Shown here: positions 23,604-33,821 of the stretch, one piece after another | Layout of the letters: each line of letters opens with the position of its first letter | Numbering within the stretch: the first letter of the stretch is position 1 | Assembly: GCA_034509755.1 (NCBI GenBank) | Contig: CM067544.1 | Coordinates: forward strand, 19,091,001-19,155,000 | Origin: Anisodus tanguticus | Lineage: Eukaryota > Streptophyta > Magnoliopsida > Solanales > Solanaceae | Length of the DNA: 64,000 nucleotides | Reading direction: 5' to 3' | Made by a program: the position numbers and the translations under genes | Notes under the pieces: model-generated | What the model saw: the letters and a program-made list of their open reading frames with translations, nothing else | The model's database searches: none | What the model was told of the DNA's origin: nothing

Positions 23604-23777
23604 CTGAAAGAGAAAAGAAAATTAGTAAACAAAATAAATTTTGAAATAGCAAAAGCAATGTGGATTTGTCACTTAAGCTTTCAAAAGATGGAGGCAAAAC
23701 ACATTAAAATGCATAGATGCGATTCAAGCCTCAAATTAGAATCGCATTGTTTCAAAAAGTACTAAGGTAGTTTCTAC
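23604..23777 (-). other. Candidate 174-bp intron between protease and RT
   Basis: On the minus strand the protease frame ends in TAG (23776-23774), and that stop overlaps a donor GTAGAAAC (GT 23777-23776). A pyrimidine-rich acceptor TTTTCTCTTTCAG ends at 23604. Removing 174 bp joins the two frames in register across a split codon and skips the stop. Spliced introns at this place are a known Ogre hallmark. The call is from sequence only; splicing was not observed. Confidence 0.85.
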
Positions 23778-24957
23778 CAAGCTTCCCGGAGAAACAGGGC
23801 CGGGGCACAGGTCCAATTTTTCAAAATATCTCCATGTTCGGCATCCCAAATAGTTGGGCCTTCATCAAAATCATCCAGAATTACATTGCATTCCATTTCT
23901 TCTTCTGCAATGAAAAGGCTTTTGAGTCCTTCCGCGAGGTCGTCTGCATCATCTTCATTCGACTCCCGAGCGGCATATGCTTTGACAAATGACTGATTCA
24001 GGGGTGGAACAGGCTTTGGCAGAGGAGTGTCCTTTCTCTTTCGGAGGTTGACCGACAAGACTTCTTTAGAAGTGGGTTTGTATCCGAGACCAAAAGTATC
24101 CTTCTTACTGAGCAAGTGAACAGGCTCCACCATACCTTCTAAATTCAATCCGAGGCCTCGACCGGGCTTAAAGCCATTCTTCAACATTTCCTGGGCCACC
24201 ATTGTGAGAACCCGGGGTAATTTCAATATTTCAGCTTTGGAGGCACATGTAATTTCTCTGACATGGAAGACAGACCCACCCAGTGTATCTACGCTTTCAA
24301 CAGCAGGGATCTGTCCTTCGGGACATATTGAATTGCTCCGTTCTCCGTGTACCACGACCTCGTGATGATCCCAGACAAACTTCAAACTCTGATGTAGGGT
24401 AGAAGGAACTGCACCAGCCACATGGATCCAAGGTCTTCCCATTAGTAGGTTATAGCCGGTAGATATGTCTAACACTTGGAATTCCACGACGAACTCTACG
24501 GGCCCCACTTGTAATGTTAAATCCATTTCTCCCATAACGCTCCTTTAGGCTCCATCAAAACCTTTAACTCTCACATGACTTTCGCGAATCTTTCCAATGC
24601 TAATTCCCAAGGCTCGGAGAGTCGCCGCAAGACAAATATTGACGGCTGAGCCTCCATCAATCAATACCTTAGAAATGAACTTGTTCATGCACTTTACTGT
24701 TATGTTCAAAGCTTTGTTGTGGCCCAAACCCTCAGGTGGCAATTCTTTGTCATGAAAAGAGACTTTATGGGCCTCTAAAATCTGTCGACCAAAGCCGAGA
24801 GTTTCTCGCTCGTGGTCTCTCTCGGAACATAAGCTTCTTTGAGTACTTCCAATAAAGCGCGTCCGTGGTCCGGAGAATTCATCAACAATGATAGCAAAGA
24901 AATCTGAGCCGGTGTTTTCTTCAATTGCTCTACAACGGAATACTCCTTGGTTGGCAT
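23778..24957 (-). pseudogene. Ogre/Tat aspartic protease region
   Basis: Order on the minus strand: a helical linker (KKTPAQISLLSLLMNSPDH, 24930-24870); a frameshift near 24790; the retropepsin N-half with the active-site motif VLIDGGSAVNIC (about 24690-24650) and PPEGLGHNKALNI ahead of it; an in-frame TAA at 24547-24545; then the C-half with EFQVLDISTGYNLLMGRPWI (24490-24430) and a glycine-rich GFKPGRGLGLNLEG segment (about 24170). The C-half frame runs on to the intron donor. DGGS in place of the classical DTGS/DSGS is the form found in this lineage. The stop and frameshift inactivate it. Confidence 0.85.
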
Positions 24958-25059
24958 TTTCCTCTAGAACTCTTCCACTTCAGTCTCTGTTACAACCTTT
25001 TTTGGATTGTCTCAGGGCATAACATCGTCCGATCTTGTCATACCAAATGACGACAACTT

Positions 25060-25640
25060 CTACAATTTGTTTCTCCTTTCCCCGCTCCTTTCCCCAATCG
25101 AATAGCTCCAAGGGGCGGTTTTGGTATCGACAGACGGCGTCACCATCCGCGATTTCGGAGGGAGTACTTCCACTTCAAACGGTGCCCTCACTTGAACTGT
25201 AATTATAGGGGTGATCAAAGCTGATGATTCAACCCTTTCCTCTGTTCGGACCGGCACAATGGTCCCTTCCAAACCGTTTTCTTCATCAACGGTAATCATG
25301 TTTATATTGGCATTGTCATGATTTGGCAAAGGGTTATTATTTACATTAGGGGGGCGCCTTTCAGTTTTATAATTCCCTCTTTGATCAAAGCCTCGATCTT
25401 GTCTTTGAGGGCAAAGCAAACTCCAGTGTCATGTCTGGTGATCCCCGAGTGGTACGCACAATGCTTAGTTTCATCATACGATCTGGGAATAGGATTGGGG
25501 ATATGCCCTGGGATGGGTTGGAGTATTCCCGCGGTCCTCAATCTTTCGTATAGTTGGGCTAGAGGTTCGGCTAAAGGTGTATATGTTTTGACCGGCCTTT
25601 TCGTGATTTGCCCGGGGTCTGGGAGTATTTGGTGGATGGG
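25060..25640 (-). pseudogene. Ogre/Tat gag C-terminus with zinc-knuckle-like motif
   Basis: The frame changes near 25600-25640, leaving the long gag frame. It then reads AQLYERLRTAGILQP, IPNPIPRSYDETKHCAYHSG and HDTGVCFALKDKIEALI (25560-25370). The cysteine/histidine spacing C-x2-H-x7-8-C resembles the knuckle of Ogre-type gag. Another shift near 25350 leads to the frame with PNVNNNPLPNHDNANINMI (25345-25285), which ends at 25060. These are gag C-terminal and gag-protease linker sequences, broken by two frameshifts. Confidence 0.8.
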
Positions 25641-27318
25641 CTTGTGGCTGAGGTGGATATGTGGGTTGATAATGTGGGGAATTTCGATAGGTAGGTGCTC
25701 GTAGTGGGCTATATATTGGCTGGGCATGATAGACAGGGTAGGGAGTAGGCGAGTGTTGACAATAAGGCTGAGGGATTTGTGTGCTTTGGCTATAGTATGA
25801 GGGCTGATGATTTTGGGTGTTTTGATTATAGTAGGGAGGCTGGGATGATGGGCTTTGGTAGGTTGGCATTTGGTTGGACCTATGTTCCTGGACCGCCATG
25901 ACAGGAGATGCTCCGTCCCTCCTCTTCTTAATTGCTCCTCCAAATGAATCTGACTGAATGGCCTTACTTGTTGCCTGCAACGCTGCCAAGTTTGTGATTC
26001 TCCCCGTTTTGATACCCTCTTCTATGAAATCTTCCATTCTTACCACTTCTGAGAAATTCCGTCCGATGACGCTTATCATTCTTTCATAGTAAGTTGCATC
26101 CTTCATAGATTGCACAAAGAGCGTGGTCATCTCACTTTCCGCCATCGGGGGCTGAACTTTTGCTGCTTCCGCCCTCCACCTCATGGCATATTCTCTGAAG
26201 GTCTCTGTAGATTTTTTCTCCAACTTCATCAAATAAAATCTATCTAAGACTGTGTCAGTGTTAAACCTGAATCTATCCACAAAATCCTGTGCCATTGCGC
26301 CCCAGTTATGCCATTTTCGTGGGTCCTGGCTTGTGTACCAGTCGAGCGCTTCTCCTATCAGACTCCTTATGAATAACTTCATTATGATGGCCTGGTCCTT
26401 ACCCACTCCAACCAGCTTGTCACAATACGATCTTAAATGAGCGCGAGGATTTCCCTTTCCATCGAATAAGTCAAATTTTGGCACCTTATACCCGATAGGC
26501 AACTGAACGTCGGGATGCATGCAGAGGTCTTCATACTCGAGTCCCTCATGCCCCTTGCTGGTCTGAATGTTTTTAAATGCCTCTTTTAGGCTATGAATTT
26601 CCCTTGCCATACTTTCATCATTTCTAATCCTGGCTTGCCTTTCCATCTCTTCATATTGGTCTATCTCCTGATGATGTATGTTTGGTATGGTAGAAGTAGA
26701 AGGTTGGGCTTCCGTTGCATATACCGGTGGCACATACTGCTTGTTAGTGATGTGTGCCATTGGTATTTGTTGGGTTGCCTGGTAATTTTGTGTGGGAGGG
26801 ATATTTTGGACAAGTGGGGTAGTTTGGGTAAGTGGAGCTTGATGTATATATGGAGCTGTGAAGGATACTGGGTCATTTTGTAGCGGGCTTTGTTGTGGAC
26901 TGGCCTGCGGGTTGATAGGATGCGGATTGGTACGTTGTGGGCTGGCGAGTTGAGGGTTGGTTCTGCTTGGTAAGGGATTTCGGGGAAGGTTCTGGGGAAA
27001 TGATGGTTCATGAGATGGAAAGGTTTGTGGTGCAGTTGCGCTCGTCTCTTGTTCAGGCAGTGGAGTGTTGATGCTGATGGAAAGATTGGTAAGATTCCGG
27101 AGCCGCTCGATCTCAGTCTGCATGGTTGCCATTTGCTGCAATAGTTGGGCGAGGTATTCATCCTGGACGGTAGTATTTCTCCTTTCCGATGTCTCTGGTT
27201 CACCTCCCGGAAGAGCGACAAGTCCCAAACCGGTTTGTTCGGGTGCCCCTGAATCAGTCATTTTGTTAGATGATTGTGCCTTTGATCTCGTGAAGTAGGG
27301 GTGTTCCGCCAGTTTCAA
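25474..27318 (-). CDS. Ogre/Tat gag (capsid) protein, frame altered at its C-terminus
   Basis: A 614-codon ORF from ATG 27318. The N-terminal third is low complexity and rich in Pro, Gln and Thr (residues about 90-215). The retrotransposon gag core (Retrotrans_gag family) spans residues about 265-430: KFDLFDGKGNPRAHLRSYCD, EALDWYTSQDPRKW, FVDRFRFNTDTVLDR, FREYAMRWRAEAAKV. A Pro/Tyr/Gln-rich tail (residues 470-580) follows. The last about 45 residues look frameshifted, because the family-like continuation with the zinc-knuckle region lies in another frame (25640 onward). It forms the particle core in other elements; here the C-terminus would be aberrant. Confidence 0.88.
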   Translation of the reverse strand: MKLAEHPYFTRSKAQSSNKMTDSGAPEQTGLGLVALPGGEPETSERRNTTVQDEYLAQLLQQMATMQTEIERLRNLTNLSISINTPLPEQETSATAPQTFPSHEPSFPQNLPRNPLPSRTNPQLASPQRTNPHPINPQASPQQSPLQNDPVSFTAPYIHQAPLTQTTPLVQNIPPTQNYQATQQIPMAHITNKQYVPPVYATEAQPSTSTIPNIHHQEIDQYEEMERQARIRNDESMAREIHSLKEAFKNIQTSKGHEGLEYEDLCMHPDVQLPIGYKVPKFDLFDGKGNPRAHLRSYCDKLVGVGKDQAIIMKLFIRSLIGEALDWYTSQDPRKWHNWGAMAQDFVDRFRFNTDTVLDRFYLMKLEKKSTETFREYAMRWRAEAAKVQPPMAESEMTTLFVQSMKDATYYERMISVIGRNFSEVVRMEDFIEEGIKTGRITNLAALQATSKAIQSDSFGGAIKKRRDGASPVMAVQEHRSNQMPTYQSPSSQPPYYNQNTQNHQPSYYSQSTQIPQPYCQHSPTPYPVYHAQPIYSPLRAPTYRNSPHYQPTYPPQPQAHPPNTPRPRANHEKAGQNIYTFSRTSSPTIRKIEDRGNTPTHPRAYPQSYSQIV

Positions 27319-27686
27319 TCAATGCGAATCAACTTTTGGGAAATAAAGTAGGCAAAATGAACCTTCTAAAAAAATGAAGCAAACCAAGTTAGTATGAGAC
27401 GAATAATTATTGCTTTGAATAACATGTATAGAGTGGAAAACAGTAAACAAGTAGCAGATAGATTATATGGAAATTAAATGCGCGTCCTAATGTGCATGGG
27501 GCCTCCTTTATGCCGGAGGTGGACTTAAACGCAAAATATGCAAGATACTGATAAATCGATCCAAGCCAAAGATTGTGATGCCTTTTGTCGGAAATAAAGG
27601 TTGACTCTTACTGAAATAATAATGCGTACGATAATAAAGCTGACAACATAAGATATTTATGCTCAAGTTCTAAATCTTGCTTTCGA
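27319..27686 (-). other. Spacer between ORF1 and gag
   Basis: 368 bp of noncoding DNA between ORF1 and gag of the Ogre/Tat element. No gene or clear signal is seen. Confidence 0.5.
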
Positions 27687-29051
27687 TCACCGAGATGAAG
27701 ATGGAACCCTAACATTGCTGGGTCCGACTCCTGCGTCCTCTAGATACTGCACTATATTTTGCATTTGATGCCACATTTTGGGGGTAACGACTGTGTCTCT
27801 GAGCCGGAAATTCCTTACCCAAATTGTCGTGCCGATATCTTCAAAACCTTGCTCGCCATCAGGACTATGGTCTGTACTACTGCAATCCTCTCGTAGCCAC
27901 GCTTGATATTCGGGGGTACCTCCTGCCTGACTACCTCCAATGTCTATTGTGTCAATATCGTTCCATTCCTCGAAGACTTGACTAGCTCTGGGGACAATGA
28001 AATTCGGCCCGAATGGAATTTCAGAAATCCTCATATTTGCTCGGAGGGGGATTATCTGCTCTTGTCCCAACTGTCGGAGTACGCGGAGTGGAGCGTAAGG
28101 TTGGAGGCCTTTCAACCCGATAAGCTCAATATAATAAAGCCTTTTGCATCTTATGTAGGCTTTCTTGGCATTCGGGAGCAGAGGGTATTTCCATTGGATC
28201 TGTTCACAGGTGCGGGACGCCAAAAACCCATACCAATCATTCACGCCGACAGGCGATAGAACCGCTTCGTCCTGTCGTAAAAGCTGACGATTTTGTTTGA
28301 CTCGCTGAAGCATATCGACCATATTCGGGCGCTGATAGAAGTGTTCCATTGCCCACATCTACAAAATAAGGTTGCAGCCTTCGAAGAAACCTGTTTCACC
28401 TCTTTTACATTTCCCTAAAGCCCGAAACATTTCTGCTAAGATCATAGGGGCCAAAGTGAGTTGTGCTCCGTTTGCTCCTTCGAAAAGTGCCCGTGCTACG
28501 GAACATATGCAGGTACTGATCTTTCCATACTCAAGCGGGAATATCAAAGACCCTAGAAAGGCGACAGTAAATGCAATAGGTCGTTTGGTCCGCCAATGAT
28601 CGGGGGTGCATGAAAATTCATTTTTGAATATCTTGTAACCATCTCGACAACCGTACCTCTCATAAAGATAATCCATCGAGACCCAGTTATTTTCAAAGCA
28701 TAGGAGTTTCTTAGTGTTCTTTAGCCCTAAGTAGCGGAGAAATTTCTTTCCGGATTGACAGTGCGGGATAATTTGTCCTCTACCCTGGTAGATCAAGTTG
28801 GTGAAATAATTGATTTCTTCCAAAGTAGGAGTCATCTCAAAATCTCCGAATCTGAAGACAACCCGATCCGGATCCCAAAAATGGATTAGTGCTCTGACCA
28901 AATGTTGATCGGGGAAGATGTCGAACAACGAAACGAGGCAACGTAATCTTCTCCTAATTGCCATTTGGTTGCCAAGGTCAAAGTTTGTCCACCATATTTT
29001 CAGTTTGCTCGGAATCCCACTCACCATCCTGACTTGTGGCACAGACTCCAT
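27687..29051 (-). pseudogene. Ogre ORF1, plant-mobile-domain-like protein, with one in-frame stop
   Basis: ORF1 starts at ATG 29051 and runs 230 codons to a TAG at 28361-28359. The frame then continues without shift for another 223 codons to 27687. The N-half has VRALIHFWDPDRVVFRFGDF and EMTPTLEEINYF, resembling the start of the aminotransferase-like plant mobile domain (PF10536) found in Ogre-type ORF1 and in some host proteins. It also has a long hydrophobic-aromatic middle. The C-half has the Trp/Tyr-rich SPVGVNDWYGFLAS and SEIPFGPNFIVP. The single stop suggests one point mutation in a protein of about 454 residues. The function of Ogre ORF1 is not known. Domain resemblance is by eye and moderate. 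Confidence 0.75.
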
Positions 29052-29669
29052 CTATAACAAAAATAAATAAAATAAATAAAATGAATATACATTTTCCGAT
29101 TTTGGCATACTGTTTAGGCTTGGATTCGTCCATCAATATCCTGCTACACATAATATGCTGATTGGTCGTTGGGTTGTGAGACCCGTCGATAATTTGGTGG
29201 TTTTCTTAATTGTGGAGTTGATGCCAAGGATCAACTCACCTAAGATGTATGCATGCATGACTTAAAATAAAGGGTGGTATAGCTCTATCTTAAATTTTCT
29301 AAGATTTGGCTGACTAGACACAAGGTTCCCGAGCGGACTACTCGAGTGAGAAGGCTACGCGGCCACCGGATGGTCCGGTCACTCCGCGCATACGCCAACT
29401 CTCCTAAAATTTGGTAGATTGAAAGAAATTTGCGGGTGCGCAAAACACACCTCGCGTGTAGTGTGTGATAGTGTCAATTTTCCAGAGTGGAAGAAATATG
29501 AGCGAAATGCCAATTTAAGATAAGCAGTAAAAAATATGGAAATTAAAGCAGTTATGCATGCAAAAAAATCTTACAAAGGAAACAAATCAAAGCATTACAT
29601 CAAACAAAGAGTGAAAGTAAAGCACAATTATAATTAACCTGAATTTGCTATGGTTAAGAACCTGAAAGT
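29052..29669 (-). other. 5' leader of the Ogre/Tat element
   Basis: About 620 bp between the primer site and ORF1, with no gene. It is GC-richer near 29310-29470 (for example GCGCAAAACACACCTCGCG), which may fold; no further signal is recognised. Confidence 0.5.
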
Positions 29670-29687
29670 TCCCCAGTGGAGTCGCCA
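29670..29687 (-). other. Primer-binding site of the Ogre/Tat element (tRNA-Arg-like)
   Basis: Minus strand TGGCGACTCCACTGGGGA lies three bases inside the 5' LTR. It is complementary, with one G-U type mismatch, to the 3' end I recall for plant tRNA-Arg(ACG) including CCA. A tRNA-Arg primer is characteristic of Ogre elements. Confidence 0.75.
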
Positions 29688-29690
29688 TGC

Positions 29691-31517
29691 TGTCGCGCCC
29701 GTTTTTGACCTGCTCGGGTCAAAGCGGAGCACAGACGTGTTCAGGTGATTCCTGGGTAAAGAATTGAGGAGTCGCCACCTAATTATTTTTTACGGTGAAT
29801 TAGGACACCTAAATATTAACTAAATGCTGTAATGTAACTCCAATTTTAAGGTCTGCGAAACTAGTGAGATTCTAGGTAAGGGTTCTTTATTATCCTAAAG
29901 GGAAGGGGTTAGGCATCCTTTAAGATCCGCTAACTTGCGGTTATCCGGTCAAATTCAGGTTAATTATTACTAGAAAAATATGTGTTTTATAAGTATAATA
30001 GATAAAAAGATGTTTGCAAATAATTAGTAAATGATGCATTTTAAAAGAAAGATACATGTAGAGATTTAAAAATATGCATTTGTATGGTATTTAAAGAGAA
30101 AAAAAAATATATAGAGTTGAAAAAATATGTATTTGACAATTAATAGTAAAACAAATTATTTATAATGTCAAAGAAGTAAAATTTGGGGAATCAATGAATT
30201 GTAAATTGACAAAAGATAAACTTATTCGGTATGATTTAATAAAGCAAATAAAGATGACAAAAGTAGTTTTGAAAATCTTGAATACGCGTGACGATCCTAA
30301 AATAAATAAACTAGCGAAGGATTTCTAAGTTTGAAATTAACCGAGCCTACAAATAAATAAGCTAGCGACGGGTTTCAAATCTTAAACTACCCTGTGAATT
30401 AATCCTAAGTTTGCCTATTCTAAGCATTTCAATAGTTACATAAGTGCGATAAATAATATTACAATACAGAGCGGGATAAAAACTGAATAAAAGAAAGTAA
30501 ATGAAATAAATAACTCCGCGGAACATTTGCCTTTATTTTACTTTAATCCCTGCAAGTTGTCAAGAACAAGCGGTTAGAAACAGTTAAATACAAATAACTT
30601 CATATCCGTATTCAAAACAGTGAATGTTTTGATCACGGAGGGCTCAGACTTAAATTTTGAAAAGAACATTCCAATCACGCCGTGGCTGCAAACATATGAC
30701 TAATGTGGTTTATTTTGATTGTCTCGCCTACTAAACGTGTTGGTCTCTCGGGTGAAATAGAAAAAGATCACTATAATCACGTCGTGGCTGCAAATATATA
30801 ATTCACCTCGCCTACTAAACATGTTGATCTCGGATGAAATAAAGGTTTAAGCCTCATCATTGCCCAGAAGTTATATTTCCGTCTTTACAACTGTGGAGGC
30901 CTCAAAATCGACGGATATTTTTCATCGGCCGTGTAGTATCGTGTTCAAATCAGTAAAATTAAATTGGAAACAAGAATAACGATGGCGTAGGCGGCAAGCG
31001 GAAAACAGAGGCAAAAAAAAGTTTCCGAAAATGACGCGGTGTCTAGTTTAAAACAAGAAACCAAAGAAAACAAGAGAACAAGTAATTTTGAACCGAGCAA
31101 AGTGAGTGAAATAGAAAGCGATATCCGAAAAGACGCGGTATTTATTCAAAACAGTAAAACAGTAAACAGTGATATCCGTTGCAAGATGTGAATTATTTAA
31201 AATAACGTAACGATGTGATAATAATAAAAAATATAATATTTGCGAAATGTTTAATGCTTAAATAATAAATAAAAAAAATGTAAATGCGATGCAATTTTGC
31301 GAGAATAAAATAACATAGAATTTTTTTTTTTGGATAAAACTTATGATTATGATAAAAATGCAAATGATAGTAAAAAATGCGAATAATAATAATAAGAGAA
31401 TAATAATATATATATATACGCATGTATGTCTATATTTTAAAATTGTTTTAAAAGTGTCAAAAATATTAAAAATTACGAATAAAATCATAAAAGATGGGAC
31501 AAAATTGGGTGTCAACA
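29691..31517 (-). repeat. 5' LTR of the Ogre/Tat element, with 2-kb internal deletion
   Basis: 1,827 bp, against 3,891 bp for the 3' LTR. It is collinear with 13882-15379, then jumps at 31185/31186 to the equivalent of 17442. The deletion removes about 2,062 bp, with the 3-bp microhomology AAG at the join. Outside the deletion the LTRs are about 98% alike except for a cluster of differences at 30930-31130. Confidence 0.9.
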
Positions 31518-31522
31518 ATAAT

Positions 31523-33278
31523 TATCAGTCATATTCAAGTGTTCAGACGAGATGTAAAGTGATGAATGAATGACAGTCAAATTAGAACATCACATCAAAT
31601 GCTACAAGCCCAAATAAACATCAATCATACCAAGCTAAGCGGACTCTTCCACCGCGCTCCTTGGCCTGAAGGCTAAACGCATAAAATTCTTCACTTGCTT
31701 TATATTAGTTCATTAATTACCCATTTAAGTTCACCCGGTACCCGCATTAGTGCCCGTCACCTCACTAATACGGGACCCCAAGTTCCTATTGCTCTCCTTA
31801 GTTCATTAAAAGCATACCAACACAAATACATTATACTAGAGTCTAGAAAGTCTCAACTTGCCTGATTATAGCCGAAGACTCATGCAACCGCTTTTTCTTT
31901 TTGTCGAGCCTTCTCAAAAGCCCACTCTGATCAATTACATCGAGTACATGAGATTATGGTCTATCATTTCCCATAATCCCCAAGCTAGATTATAAAGAAA
32001 CCACGGGCCCACATTATCAAAATATTAACTTTTCTACTCAATTAGCGCTAATACATACTAGATAGTCATAATTCCAAGTTAATTAAATAACCAAGCCCAA
32101 AAGGATCCTCCATTTCATGAATTAGTGAAAAGCCTCAATTCTAACCCTAGAATTTGCCCCAATTCCCAAAAGGGTTTATAACATGAAATTAGTCATGTAA
32201 TCATCCTCTACTAGTTAAATACAATACTAGTTTACAATATAAGCATCAAAGAATCAATACCCAATCCTCAATCCCCTATTACAACTCTCTTATTCTCAAC
32301 AAGTTATTTCTACCATTTCCCCTATTTAAGAGCATGCTTAAAATGGAAACTTAAACCACATACTATAATTAAAGGGAAGGGGTTGGATTATACCTCTAAT
32401 GTTGAACTAGCACTTGAAATCTTCAAGAATCCTCTACTGGTCGAGCTCCAATACCTAGGAGAATATTTGAGCAATGAAATAAATGTTAGGTCTAAAAATA
32501 TTTTATAACTTAAACAATGTTTCTGTTGCGGCGGAGTCAATTCAACTGCGGCGGACCCACTATGATGGAAACCCTATCCGCTAGGGCAAAAGTAACTTAA
32601 ATCCCAGACATCTGCTGGGTGGAAGCAACCTCTGCTGAGGCGCACATGCCCCAGCGAAGAACCCATCCACTACAACAGATCCTTAACTGATAGAAGAATC
32701 TCACTTCAGCGAGCCAGGCCTCTGTTGAGGCGGACGCTTGGTCGCCGGTGCGGACACCAACAACCAGCAACAATCCGAAGTTAATCCAAACTCCCGTCAA
32801 CCACCTGAAACACTCCTGAGACCTTCCGGACACAAACCAAATATGCATTCCTATCAAAAAATACATTACAGACCTACTCGCACACTCGGATTTCCCAGAA
32901 AAAGTCTCTAACTCTCGGGTTTAACTAAAGTCAACTCTTAAGTTTTAATTCCATCTTTTGACAAACAAATCCCCAAAACACATCGGGCTGCTTCGAGACC
33001 CGAACCAAAGGTTCGACTAAGTCATAAATGTCATTCCGGAGCTAATGAAACCGAAGAAACTACGAATGGAACACATTTATCCAAAAGTCAACTATATGTC
33101 AAACTCTTCTAATCTCTTAATTTAGAATTTCTCAAACTTAACTAAATGAGTCTGAAACCTACTCGGTCACCTCAGAAACCGTGTTACCCATCTCCGAAAG
33201 TCACAAGCAAGCAAATAAAGAATCGGGATTTAGGGGTTTCTAGGCAAAATAAGCAAAATGACTTTTCGAGTCGTTACA
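31523..33278 (-). repeat. Tekay-like 3' LTR, proximal part
   Basis: Continuation of the LTR begun at 12804, resuming after the target duplication ATAAT and ending in GAGTCGTTACA. Its GC-rich part (32520-32780) with CTGCGGCGGA-like motifs yields a spurious ORF (32866-32597). The junction to the internal region at 33279 is followed by degraded integrase-tail sequence. Confidence 0.82.
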
Positions 33279-33393
33279 TCAGGTACCACTTAAATAAATG
33301 TTTGTACTCGAACGGTAAAATAAGAAAATACATGAGCTCTCAAATAGCTTGGGGTAGTTATACCGCATATCAGACTTAGTCTCCCATGTAGCC
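33279..33393 (-). other. Tekay-like 3' untranslated segment
   Basis: A short noncoding stretch between the integrase tail and the 3' LTR. No clear polypurine tract is visible, perhaps through decay. Confidence 0.4.
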
Positions 33394-33811
33394 TCATTCA
33401 CTGGACCTCAACTTTCTGACCTGCATGTCTAGAATAGCTACATGCTCCTCTATATAAGCTAGATCATGATCCAACATCACTGCGTCCCAACTAATAATAT
33501 GAGAATCATCAGGAACATACTTCCCCAACATCGAGACATGGAATACCGGATGTACACTAGATAAACCAAGAGGTAAAGTCAACTCATCGGCCACCTCGCC
33601 AACTCTGTCCAAGATCTCAAAATGGCTAATAAACCTCGGGCTGGGCTTGGCCTTCTTTCCAAACCTCATCACACCCTTCATGGGTAAAACCTTCAGCAAT
33701 ACGCACTCACCAACCATAAACTCCAAAGGTCAGACTCTCTGGTCCGCATAACTCTTTTGTCTACTCTAGGATGTAAGAAGCCGGTCCTGAATCAACTTAA
33801 GTTTATCCAGT
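33394..33811 (-). pseudogene. Tekay-like integrase C-terminus and chromodomain-adjacent tail
   Basis: The minus strand reads SLDKLKLIQDRLLTS, a stop, RQKSYADQRV, a stop, then an open frame of 110 codons. That frame has FMVGECVLLKVLPMKGVMRF, SPRFISHFEILDRVGEVADE and SSVHPVFHVSMLGKYVPD, and ends in AILDMQVRKLRSSE. This is the integrase C-terminal domain that precedes the chromodomain in Tekay/Del-type elements. Two stops near its start and the missing catalytic core make it a remnant. Confidence 0.85.
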
Positions 33812-33821
33812 GAATCAACTT

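Larger units (their letters stand above)
13882..31517 (-). mobile_element. Ogre/Tat-type Ty3/gypsy retrotransposon, full-length but defective
   Basis: A 17,636-bp element bounded by a perfect 5-bp duplication ATAAT (13877-13881 and 31518-31522), inserted in the LTR of the Tekay-like element. In transcript order (minus): 5' LTR 31517-29691, primer site, leader, ORF1 29051-27687, gag, protease, candidate intron 23777-23604, RT with two RNase H domains, integrase to 20150, 3' UTR with a tandem array, polypurine tract and 3' LTR 17772-13882. The Ogre/Tat assignment rests on five things together: large size, ORF1 upstream of gag, the in-frame intron between protease and RT, the second RNase H, and the tRNA-Arg-like primer site. 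Every coding module has at least one frameshift or stop, so the copy is non-autonomous. Confidence 0.93.

Noticed and set aside
25318..27298. Several plus-strand ORFs opposite the Ogre gag
   Set aside because: Antisense shadows of gag; no independent domain or promoter context.
31193..31573. AT-rich ORFs on both strands near the Ogre 5' LTR end
   Set aside because: They lie inside the LTR and are duplicated at 17453-17770 as LTR sequence; no coding signal.
32597..32866. 89-codon minus-strand ORF with hydrophobic stretches
   Set aside because: Lies within the Tekay-like LTR in GC-rich repeated words; no family is recognised.
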